Source: Cyrtodaria siliqua (taxonomy: Eukaryota; Mollusca; Bivalvia; Adapedonta; Hiatellidae). Taken from it: DNA of 64,000 nt. Numbering within the stretch: position 1 is the first letter of the stretch; each line of letters begins with the position of its first letter. The DNA is taken from positions 1 through 64,000 of the forward strand of contig JAWPHD010004352.1 of NCBI GenBank assembly GCA_037043455.1, in the 5' to 3' direction. The notes under the pieces are model-generated. The model saw only the letters and a list, made by a program, of their open reading frames with translations, was not told the DNA's origin and did no database searches. The position numbers were made by a program, and so were the translations under genes. This document shows positions 37,590-49,140 of the stretch, piece by piece.

Positions 37590-40500
37590 CTGTAAATGTG
37601 ACGCTGACCTTGAACTGCAGATAAAAACAGTTTTTTTTATTAGTAGTAAATCATGTAAATAGAGGCATTCATGATTGGAATTGTGTATCAGTTTACTCAC
37701 AAATATTCTACATGCTCGTATAGTCCAGTTTGACAACATGACTTGACTGTATAATGGTTACATTTCCAATTTTCGTGGAGCAAATAAAGCTTGTCTCAAA
37801 AGCCAAGCTTTTAAGGGGAGCTAATTTTTCTTTGTGAAATGTATTACTCTTACATGTGCAGAGTTGTCATTTCTAACTTCTGGGGAACAAATTACACTTT
37901 TCTTATTTCAAAACCTGAAGTGCTATTAAAAGGTCCTAATTTTCAGATGTACTTAAAATCAAACTGGGCTATAGCTGAGGTTGTTTTTCTCCCCGAGGTC
38001 CTCCTCTCTTTAACCAACAAATATGTGTCCGTATGCCCTGACGGTTTGAGAGACTGTAAACTTGAGAATACTGTTAAATTGTGCAGTCAACTGTACATTA
38101 CACATTTCTTAAATGATATCCAATGTCAATGAATAAAATTGTCCAATCAAGGGAAGGGAGCTTATCAGCTTAACCTTTAATCAAAATTAGATGCAAACAG
38201 GTAATGCAGCGTTCACAGAACACAAACAGCCAAAATAAGCTTTTAGGTGATAGAGGTAGTGAACAGTGCATTTATATATTTGTTAAATCTTGCAGAAACT
38301 ATTCAATATGTTACTATAAATAGAACATTTACAATATTTGTACAGACATTTACTAATGCCTGATATTATAAGTGTTGTTTGAGACATTACAAGCATACAA
38401 GGGTTGAGGATAAGAGCTTTTAGGTAATAGAGGCAGTGATCAGTATGTTAATGTTAAATCTTGTAGGAACTATTCACTATGTTACTATAAATAGAACATT
38501 TACAAGTTTTGTACACAGACATTTAATAATGCCACTTGGTTGATTAAAAGTAGTGTGTGAGACATCACAAAGCTACAAAGGTTGAGAATAAGGACACTGC
38601 CATGAACAGGGGTCCCAGGTGTAAACCAGTTCCAGGTTGCACTAAACCGCACTCCTACACTAATGATTACTTTAAGGTGTCTGTTGTTATGCTAAACAAG
38701 GGTGCTATATCATGCTGTTCTGGTGTTAAATATATGTCACTGAAATGTTAAACCTTAACACCCTATCATAACCATGTCATTGTTTACCCCTCATTGTGTG
38801 TAACTAACATTACCATGTGGTAATGAGTTGAGTATTGTTTTGTATATATTTGCAATTGCACAAGATTTAAACATAATATTCATCGCATTTATGTATTATT
38901 CAAATGTACTTATCCGATCTACTAATGTAACCATGACATACTGTAATAAACACCAACTTGTGTCAATTCATTCTAGCTCTCTGGAGTTTATTGCCATGCC
39001 CCGTGTGGTTCCGGGGGCCCGTTTGGTTCCGGGGCAAAGAATAGGGCCACTGCAGATGCCGTTGGAGGGGTAGATCCCACACCCACAAAATTCATGTTCA
39101 TTTTATCATTTTTTGTTCATGCTCATTAAAGGTCTTCATCATGACCCCTGCATTGTTTTAGGTGCCATCGTGCTCAAATCACAAGAGCAGTGGCAGAAAA
39201 ATAATAAACGTGTCTTCAGCGTAAATGGAGTGTCTACAGTAGAATTTGAAGCAACTCTGCAATTCTGCAGGTGAGCAGGTTCTAGGCTCATTCTCCATAT
39301 ATTATCTGGATGTATATGGAGGATGAGCCTGGCATGTTCACTCCTGTTAGGCGCTATATAACCTTTTATGTGTTGGTGCACCTTAAAACCCAATTCAATT
39401 CAGACATGTAAAAACATTGATTAAGCATATTTTAAAGTAATTAAATTCTACCCACGCAGAATAGCATGTGAACAATGTCACAGACTTCCCATTGTTTGCG
39501 CCTGTACATTACTTGTCAACGGACCGTATAGAAGAAAGATGTTGAAACATTCTTTTTCAAACCCTCACCACCATTAGCACAATTCTGGTTGCAGTGCATT
39601 ATTACACACGAGTGTAGCAAACTTTAATATAAGGAACACAATGATTTATCCTCATATTAGTATGATGTTAAGTTACCTGTAAAGGCTTGAGATTAAGGCT
39701 GAGGCGGACAGAAGCTTGGTGAATTATCTTCGCTGCCATTTTACCCGCTGGGGAGAAGGACATTTCATAGGTTACAACATTTATTTATTGGTACATTTAA
39801 AAGATATTTGGATGTTTTTTACCTTTTAAAAAAAAAAGAAAAAGAAATATTTATAATTTATTGATTTAAAAATAATTTCTGATGCATCCTATCTAAATGG
39901 AATATTTAAATGAAATTTGGTTCTTTTTTGCCTTTTCAACTAATCTATCCTAAATGGAATATTTAAATAAAAAAAAAAAAAAATTTATCTTTCCAGAAAA
40001 AGAAATTATTTATAATTTATTAATTTAAAAATCATTTCTAATCTACCCTCACAACAAATAGTTATTGCCTATAATGTGTTTGATATGAGAAATCAGGTGT
40101 ACCAGTAACAGTTACTGCCATAAAATAATCCCGAAATTCTCAGTCTCAACATATCTAAAAATAATATTAAAATGTGTTGGTTTTTTTGGAGCTGGTGCAG
40201 TGTTGTTTCTCTTTCCTGGTATTTGTCTCAGAAAAATAGCCCAATGATTTTGATTTGATTCAATGATTTAGAATTCCATGTATCGCATGCCATGTATTAG
40301 TTGTTTTTTGTTTGGTTTATTCTTGTAAATATATGTTATTTCATCAAAGATGTCTACTTATTTTGTAGCTTCTTTGTTAGGATTTTGTTTCACTCAGATA
40401 ATTGTAATATTTGATATTTTTAGCCGGATAGCATTGCAAAATCCAGGCTTATAGTTTGGCGATTTCCGTCTAGCTGTCTGTCTACCCGTTTTGATTTTGG

Positions 40501-41280
40501 TTAAAGTTGTTGTTTTTCCTAGTTTCTCAAGAACGAATTGTCAACAAGCTTTGAAACTTGGCACACATATTAATTATCATTACACAATGTTATATGACAA
40601 GAACCATAACTCTGTCCTATATTTTACCAGAATTATCCCTCCTTTTAACTTAGATTTTTCAGTTAAAATGTTGAATTCGCAGTCCGGAGTTTGCTTCACT
40701 GTTGGTGCTTCACTTGTCTAATTAAGTATGCAAACAGTTTATTTGTCTGATGTTCATTTGTTATCACTATTACATGATTTGTTCCTTCAGTTGTTATCGA
40801 TATTTAAACATGATTTGTTGTTCTCAGTTGTATGAAGATCAACACTATATGCATGCTTATATTAAGGGCTATTCCATTAAAACATACCCGGGAAACCAGG
40901 AAGGCAATTTAATAAACATCTGCAGGTGAACCTTTTTTTCCGAAATTTGATTATTTAAATCTAATTTTGCTTCTATGGCTGGGAGTTCACTTCCTGGGTT
41001 CCCGTATATGTTTTAATGAATAGCCCGAAGGTGAGATTATGTTCAGTAGATATTATTAAAAAATAAATTGTGTTCTTCTTTAGAAATATTGTTTTGTTTA
41101 GTTTTGTTCTTTTTTTATTGCTTTTAAATCAACTATAAATTGTACCACAACTAAAGGTACCTAAATCAGCGGAGTTGATTTTCTGGGTTTATTAACATAT
41201 TGTTATGAATTTGGTTAAACATGCTTATTTTTTTTCAAAAATTTTACATAACTTATATAACAAACACACTGTCACATGCA
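37590..41280. other. intergenic, repeats only
   Basis: Contains a partial duplication (about 38220-38345 resembles 38420-38540: gaactattcactatgttact ataaatagaacattt), a cccaattcaattc-type repeat at 39000-39400 and a gtctg-type dispersed repeat at 40440-40720. The 97-codon frame at 37839-38132 has no recognised similarity or flanking signals. Confidence 0.45.
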
Positions 41281-42455
41281 GATGGGTAGGGTGTGGTTAC
41301 CGAGTGTAGAGGAGGAACACTACAAATCCCACTAGAGGCAGATGGGTAGGACATGTGCTTGATGGGTCGTGTGGTTACCGAGTGTAATGTAGTAACACTA
41401 CAAATCCCACTAGAGGCAGATGGGTAGGACATGTGCTTGATGGGTCGTGTGGTTACCGAGTGTAATGTAGTAACACTACAAATCCCACTAGAGGCAGATG
41501 GGTAGGACATGTGCTTGATGGCCCGTGTGGTTACCGAGTGTAATGTAGTAACACTACAAATCCCACTAGAGTCAGATGGGTAGGACATGTGCTTGATGGC
41601 CCGTGTGGTTACCGAGTGTAATGTAGTAACACTACAAATCCCATTAGAGGCAGATGGGTAGGACATGTGCTTGATGGCCCGTGTGGTTACCGAGTGTAAT
41701 GTAGTAACACCACAAATCCCACTAGAGTCAGATGGGTAGGACATGTGCTTGATGGGTCGTGTGGTTACCGAGTGTAATGTAGTAACACCACAAATCCCAC
41801 TAGAGGCAGATGGGTAGGACATGTGCTTGATGGGTCGTGTGGTTACCGAGTGTAATGTAGAAACACTACAAATCCCAATAGAGTCAGATGGGTAGGACAT
41901 GTGCTTGATGGGTCGTGTGGTTACCGAGTGTAATATAGTAACACCACAAATCCCACTAGAGTCATATGGGTAGGACATCTGCTTGATGGGTCGTGTGGTT
42001 ACCGAGTGTAATGTAGTAACACTACAAATCCCACTAGAGTCAGATGGGTAGGACATGTGCTTGATGGCCCGTGTGGTTACCGAGTGTAATGTAGTAACAC
42101 TACAAATCCCACTAGAGTCAGATGGGTAGGACATGTGCTTGATGGCCCATGTGGTTACCGAGTGTAATGTAGTAACGCCACAAATCCCACTAGAGTCAGA
42201 TGGGTAGGACATGTGCTTGATGGCCCGTGTGGTTACCGAGTGTAATGTAGTAACGCCACAAATCCCACTAGAGTCAGATGGGTAGGACATGTGCTTGATG
42301 GGTCGTGTGGTTACCGAGTGTAATGTAGTAACACTACAAATCCCACTAGAGTCAGATGGGTAGGACATGTGCTTGATGGCCCGTGTGGTTACCGAGTGTA
42401 ATGTAGTAACACTACAAATCCCACTAGAGTCAGATGGGTAGGACATGTGCTTGAT
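41275..42455 (+). repeat. 78-bp minisatellite, ~15 copies
   Basis: The unit contains gatgggtaggacatgtgctt and gtggttaccgagtgtaatgt at 78-bp spacing. It alternates cccgtgtgg/ggtcgtgtgg and ggcagatg/gtcagatg. The minus strand is open for 401 codons with a 26-residue repeat (IKHMSYPSDSSGICSVTTLH onward). Confidence 0.95.
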
Positions 42456-42459
42456 CAAG

Positions 42460-42834
42460 ATATCAAGTAATATTTAGCCATACAAATTCAATAACCTATA
42501 GTATTGTACTATATAGTTAAAATACACACAACATGTTAAACTACACACAACATATAGTTAAACTACATAAACTATACACAACATAAATTATATAGTTAAC
42601 TCCATATAGTTTACACACATACTAGATACTGGTAGTTAATCTGCACACTACACATAGTTCAACTATAGTTTAACCTCACATACTATATAGTTTTTCTTTT
42701 CTTTCTTTTCTTTTGTTGATCATTTTCATTTGTATATTATACATGTGTTTGCAATTTTTGTCATTCTGCAATCATCCAGATGAGATTTATTTTGTTTGAA
42801 GATCTTGTAAGATCACAATGTTTGTCAAAAGGGA
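42460..42834. other. low-complexity spacer
   Basis: tatagttaaactacacacaa-like degenerate repeats at 42500-42690, then AT-rich sequence. Confidence 0.55.
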
Positions 42835-43158
42835 TTAAAGGGACACATGGCAATCTTGAGTTTTATTTAAACATTTAAATTTGCTTGTCGATTTACTTAT
42901 CCTGCGTCATTTTGACTTCAAAACTGCTTGCATATAATTAAATAAAAAAATGAGATTTCAGTTGTCTTCACTATTTAAAAAAAAAAATATATATATATTA
43001 TTTGTGCAATATTATAAAAACTTAGTAATTTGTAAAAATAATTTGCTTTGAACTGTTCTGACAATTAATATTAATGATTTAACAAATGCAAGTTAAGAGA
43101 AAAAATAACAGGACTCCGTGAGTTTTTAAAAAAGTCAAGATTGCTGTGTGTCCCATTA
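42835..43158. mobile_element. miniature element, relative of 32709-32942
   Basis: ttaaagggacacatggcaat left end; attgctgtgtgtcccatta right end; AT-rich interior. Confidence 0.7.
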
Positions 43159-43284
43159 GTGCATATGTTTTGTATGATAAAATTATGTAGAAAAACTAAT
43201 ATTGAAGGGGTTACATCAGAATTTTTCTTAAAAATTACAATTTTGGTTTTCCATACCGATGATCTGTTTCATTGTTTGATTGGT

Positions 43285-44165
43285 TGGTTGAATGGTGTTT
43301 AACATTATTTTCAGCACATGTTAGGCTATATATGATGGTTAATTTTTATACTTCCCACATATGTAAGAATTGACACTTTCTCGGTCGAGCTCCCAGTGGG
43401 ATTCGAACCCGCAGCAGTGAGAGGCGAGAAGGTTTTAATCTCAATATCTTCACCATTCCAAACATGGATGCGCTTCATTGTTTGATATTTCCCAATGCTA
43501 CTTGGTCATTGAAAAAGCATGGGAAGCTTGAATATTTCCAGCCAGCACGCTTCATGACTGATCAACTCGGGTATATAAAATGAGGCCCGCTCTTAGTTTT
43601 TTTATTTGTATGGCATTGCTATATTGAGGGTAAGAGTAGCTTAACAACACTGTAATTTACTTTAATGAATATGTTCATAATTGAGCTTTTGAATACAAAA
43701 CTTATCTGGTATTTCTTAATTGTTTTTAGACCAAAAATCAGAGCACAACGCAATAAATATACAACATTCTTTCAGGTGTTATTATGTGAACTGGTCACAA
43801 ATGCTTTATTGGGTGGGCCTCATAATCTGAAGAAAAATTGAATATCACACTTTGCTCATGAAAGTGTATGGCTAACAGTGATTTACAGTTACCTATAAAA
43901 TTTCCACCACCCACCCCCACCCCCTCACCAAATACAATAGGCTCTAAATATGTCCTTAATCCACTACAACAGTAAGTGTATGAATTGTTGCGTTCAACTG
44001 GGAGCTCAACTTGTAAGTGAGGAAGTGTCAATTCTTACGGATGGCGGGAGGTGTGCAGTACTGGTTCTACCCAGGAAAAGTGGGTGGTCTGCCTCCACCA
44101 CAAAAAAATCAACCGTCATATATAACCTGACATGTGTTGAAAATGACATAAAACATCATAGAAAC
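43285..44165. repeat. two family-A SINE copies in opposite orientation
   Basis: 43285-43440 is minus (gggattcgaacccgcagcag) and 43992-44165 is plus and 5'-truncated. The sequence between them has no recognised feature. Confidence 0.7.
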
Positions 44166-44551
44166 AAACAAGTTGTTGCGCCAAATTTTTTCTCCTCTCT
44201 AATACTAGTTATTAATAAAGTTATAAGTTTTAGACTGTCCATCTCAATATTGTTAACTTTTACGGAACAGTAAACTAGAATAAAACAGCAGCACAAAATT
44301 CCCCCAGGATGTGCTTGTTAAGGCCCTGCAAAATTAGGGAACAGAACCGCATTGTAAACCTTGCGTAAATGCTAGTGGTAGCCAAAAAATACTAAATCTT
44401 CAGAAATTATCTATTTTTTTGTTGAAGAATTTTATTCAGTTAGAGTAAATTTTTTGCAATTTTGGAAATTCTGCCTACTGTTTTAGAAACCAACAAACCA
44501 ACCTACGAAAGATATGATCTGAGCTTTGTAAGGGTTGTAAAACACTGTTCA

Positions 44552-44920
44552 TTAAAGCGGTTGATGCACTATTTTCAAACAATAGTTATTTAAAAGGGCT
44601 CTGAACAACTTGAACAAAGCTGAAAGTATAATCAAAATGCCATGAAAAATAAAGGAGATATGACCTATTGAAAAATTGCAAAGAACATAAAGGAGGCGGC
44701 ATTTTGGAACGATGACGTCATCGCGCCTTTTTACCATATATGGCATATTGACAAAATACATTTTAAAGCAAAGAAAATCACTTCAAATTGATTAAAAATA
44801 AATATACATATGTAAAATGTATAAATTGTATGCTTATTTTTCATTTGCAGTGGTTTTCTTTGCTTTAAAAGCCCTTTAAAATAAACCTTGTTTGAAAATA
44901 GTGCATCAACCCCCTTAACA
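44552..44920 (+). mobile_element. miniature element with clear inverted ends
   Basis: ggttgatgcactattttcaaac at the left and gtttgaaaatagtgcatcaacc at the right, with ggctctgaacaacttgaac and a central tgacgtcatc. Same family as 7350-7690. Confidence 0.85.
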
Positions 44921-45550
44921 TGTTAAAATTGTTAATTATAATTTGTTCTTTTTAATGAACTTTGGTATCAGTTCAGACTATACCAAAAGACAACAAAAGT
45001 TCTCTGATATTTCTGTCATTCTGGGTTGCATTGTATCGGGGCTGAGTTTGCCAAAACTGTTTTAAAAATAATTGCAGTAAACATTGATGTGGGTGTGATC
45101 AACTTATGTGTACATTTATGGGTCATGCTTGGTGTTGTTTATTTAAAAGGTTGTATTTAATACACGCATCATTATAAATATTATTTATTGAAATACATTC
45201 CCATATGTTCGATATATATGTATTTATTATTGAGATGTGTTTGTACAAAGATGTTATTGGCGTATGTGAGATGTGTGTTTACTTTCGGCATTGGACATAA
45301 AATAAAGTACAAATAATTTTATGTATGTTTAAGAATTTTATTAATGTTAAAGGGACTGGAGGCATTCTCGAAGAGTAATTATTACCAATTTAATTACAAG
45401 AGAAAACGTTAGTAATGTGCTTCAGTTTCATATGAAATGTGCACATGTAAAACATACGCCGCATATTCAGTTTGGTCGAGTTATTATTTATGAAAATGTT
45501 TGACTGGAAAACACAAGGACTTTTTTTTGTTAAATCTTCAATATTTATAG

Positions 45551-45676
45551 GTTATTAGATTTGTATTGGGATATATGCTCAAGTTCTTCCACGGAACAAT
45601 ATTACGAGACTTTGGGAGCGTTATATGTATATGCAGAAGAACGAGTGCTATATCGCAATTCAAATCTAATAACCTT
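45551..45676. repeat. foldback with ggttattagatttg arms
   Basis: ggttattagatttg at 45551 and caaatctaataacc at 45663 pair, with weaker pairing inside. Bases 44921-45550 hold AT-rich sequence and an AATAAA near 45300, a possible distal poly(A) site of an unknown transcript. Confidence 0.6.
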
Positions 45677-46044
45677 TTTAATGCATACACATTAAGAATA
45701 ACTAGAATAAAAAAATAGGTTTTACCGTCTAATTTTTATTAAAAATATTTATTTGAAACAAACATATTGTCGTTAGATCGTGGGAATTTTCACAATGAAA
45801 CCAACATAGTTTACATCATATGACATACTTTCTTTGACCTGAACAGAAAAGCACCAATCACGAACTAGTATACATTACACACCCAATATGACTTTACTAC
45901 ATGTCAATATGAGCGAAAATTGACGTTTCCTGTTAAATTGCAAGTAAACGGAGCTTGTAAATGCGTGTGCAATAATACTGTGTATGGGGTTCATATTTGT
46001 ACATTTTGTACATATTATCAATTAAAAATCATAGTTGGATCACT

Positions 46045-46180
46045 TCTGCAGGTAGGAATGTTCTAGGCCCATTCTCCATATTTTATCTTGATGTAAATGG
46101 AGGATGAGCCTGGCAAGTTCATTCCTGTCTGGCGTCATATAACCTGTCGTGTTGCAGCACCTTAGAAATTCAATTAATGT
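46045..46180 (+). repeat. partial cccaattcaattc-type repeat
   Basis: ttctgcaggtaggaatgttctagg, gtaaatggaggatgagcctgg, ending ccttagaaattcaatta. Confidence 0.65.
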
Positions 46181-46384
46181 AGTTGGATCACAAAAAGAGC
46201 ATCATATAAATAAATATGAAGGATTTATCCACCAAAATCTAGCTGAGTCATCGAGTTTTCTTGACCAAACTGTTTCAAACTGTTTTTTGGCCAAACTGTT
46301 TCATTGAAAATAATTAAATTGATTCCTTTATGGTGCCGAGTTTATTGGAGCTGAAACACATTATGACAGCTTTACTCGTATTTA

Positions 46385-46915
46385 GATATCTAACATGGTT
46401 TATTAAAATACTCAATGTTGATTGGCTATTGGGGTGGTCTGAAAAAAGCTTTATAAACCTCTGACGTCATGTACATCAACGGTTTAGACGTCATTTTAAA
46501 CGCCAGAAAACGCGTTAACCGTTGAGACGTCATTTTAAACATCGGATGCCAAACAACATCGCAATGAAATGCATTATTTTGAGTGACGCTGCGTTCCAAC
46601 AACACATTTAAATAGGATGAAGCCGTATATTCTTCTTGTTTAATGTTGACAGATAGGCATACAATGTAAGTTGTGAGAATTTGTTTGTATTTTGTGCAAT
46701 CTCTCGACAAGATACATAAATTTAAATCCATGTTAGATAAGAAATAAGATATTTCCAGCGGTTTTATATTGTGCGAGATCAAAACCTGGTGTTTGGGACT
46801 TGAAACACATCGAAACTGCGGCCCTGCGGCCCTCGGTATCGATGAACTTCAAGTCCCGCCCACCAGGTATTGATCTTGGACAATATAACCCCGCTGGAAA
46901 TATTTTATTTCTTAC
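46385..46915 (-). repeat. inverted copy of the 11125-11575 repeat
   Basis: ctaacatggtttattaaaatactcaatgttgattgg start; gacgtcattttaaac and the central ggccctgcggccctcgg; ends gctggaaatattttatttctt. The 118-codon frame here is part of the repeat. Confidence 0.8.
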
Positions 46916-47519
46916 CTTGACAACTATTATTCATCTAGTGGCCTCCAGTTCTTTAACACGTAACACCTAAACTATGTCTGTGTTTTCAGTGTTGAAAGAC
47001 GTGTTTCAGTATAGAAGGATACAAAGACATCATCATAACGTTATGATAACTGTATTGCGGGAGAATCATACCGCTTGTTTTGTCATTTGCTACATAAAAC
47101 AAGAAAAAGATCACCAGTATATAATAGTGTTGTGTTTTTTCTTCCAACACCATACCTAAAGTCCCCTTTAGTACACCTCCCACCATCAACAGGCATACAA
47201 TAGATGTGCACCGTTTCTAAACTGCCGAGGTATATAATTTTAAATAATGAAATTTGAGAATTCAAGCTGTATAGACACAATATAAACGGCTTTAACCAGC
47301 TAGGCCAAACCACAAAACTGAAGTGTCGAATTAAGTTATCAACTCATAATTCTTTTTACGCATATTCAATAGCGGGTATTTTAAGAACCCGTGAATAAAC
47401 CTATACTTTTAATCAGCACATACACAGTATTATATGACCTAGATTTTTGATAACGGTTTTGTAGTATAGTTTTGCCGTTATTTGGCGGGTTAGTTTCTTT
47501 ACCGTTTCAACGGAGCTGA

Positions 47520-47950
47520 ATCAGTGGTGACTTGGGGGTAGTGGTAGAGCAATGTCCTTGAATTTGGGCGGTCATGGGTTTTGATAACCGGCCAGGGCAC
47601 ACTTTCAGCATAAACAGATAGTGCTGGTGTTTATAATGTGACTGGGTGGGGTATCGTGATGTGTATTGCTGCGTGGTAATCCAGTGCAGCAGCACTATAA
47701 TGTTGAGCATTTGTAAAGGCGACAGAAAACATTTACATTTCTAGTTTGTGTGGTGACTACTCCTCTCAAATTACTGGATGGAATTTCATGGAACTTTACA
47801 GGAATGTTGATCTTGAAGTCTAGTTGATCCTAAGTAAAAATCAGGTTGACCAGAAATTCAAGATGGCTACCACTGCTATAAATAGATTTTAAAAATACAA
47901 TTTTGTGGCAAATACTTCTGAAAAGTCAGAAGTATTGATTTGGTTTAAAC
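47520..47950 (+). repeat. SINE-like repeat followed by dispersed repeat
   Basis: gtggtagagcaatgtccttg with gtcatgggttttgataaccg is tRNA-like, then gtgactgggtggggtatcgtg as at 19240. From 47745 the gtggtgactactcctctcaa module of the dispersed repeat follows. Confidence 0.65.
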
Positions 47951-48059
47951 AATACTTATTCAAGAAATGTCTTGAAAAATAGGTCAAATAATAAATGGAC
48001 AGCATTTAAACACGAGTCTTCGATGAAAACTTAAATAAGTTCATCTCTTTGTCTGTCTG

Positions 48060-49140
48060 TTTGTAATTTGAATTAGGTGTTATACCTCATGAAAGATTAC
48101 ACACAGGATCATGAAACTTTGTACATAGCCTGCCCATGTGACAAGGATGACTCTTGTTGCTTTTGAGATCGCTGGGTCAAAGATCAATGTCCGGGTTGAC
48201 CCGACAGAAAAATGACTTCTGTGCTATGTATACAGCAACTTTCAGTCTAGGATCATGAAACTTCATAGATAGACTGCCCATGGTCCAAGACTGATCCCTG
48301 TTGTTTTTTAGGTCATTGTAAATGTCATGGTGACCCTACAGAAAAACAGCTTCCGCTCTAATGCTAGAGTACCTTTCAACCTCGGATCATGAAACTCCGA
48401 AGATAAGACTACCCATGGGACAAGGCTGATCAAGATAGACTACCCATGGGACAAGGCTGATCAAGATAGACTACCCATGGGACAAGGCTGATCAAGATAG
48501 ACTTCCCATGGGACAGGGCTGATCAAGATAGACTACCCATGGGACAAGGCTGATCAAGATAGACTACCCATGGGACAAGGCTGATCAAGATAGACTACCC
48601 ATGGGACAAGGCTGATCAAGATAGACTACCCATGGGACAAGGCTGATCAAGATAGACTACCCATGGGACAAGGCTGATCAAGATAGACTACCATGGGACA
48701 AGGCTGATCAAGATAGACTACCCATGGGACAGGGCTGATCAAGATAGACTACCCATGGAACAAGGCTGATCAAGATGGACTACCCATGGGACAGGGCTGA
48801 TCAAGATAGACTACCCATTGGACAAGGCTGATCAAGATAGACTACCCATGGGACAAGGCTGATCAAGATAAGATAGACTACCCATGGGACAAGGCTGATC
48901 AAGATAGACTACCCATGGGACAGGGCTGATCAAGATAGACTACCCATGGGACAAGGCTGATCAAGATAGACTACCCATTGGACAAGGCTGATCAAGATAG
49001 ACTACCCAAGAGAGATTGTTAGGTCAAGGTCACTGTGACCCGCCATAGAAAAACAGCTTCCATGCTATAAATGAGTAACTTTCAATCTAGGATCATGAAA
49101 CTTCATAGATAGACTGCCCATGGGGCGTATAATGCCCCAA
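48060..49140 (+). repeat. dispersed repeat with internal 31-bp minisatellite
   Basis: About 19 copies of a 31-bp unit (agatagactacccatgggac ...) at 48408-49010. The repeat flanking it contains single units (catagatagactgcccatgg at about 48266 and 49098), so the array grew from a motif of the repeat itself. Confidence 0.92.

Noticed and set aside
46426..46782. 118-codon minus-strand frame
   Set aside because: Lies wholly inside the dispersed repeat shared with 11125-11575.
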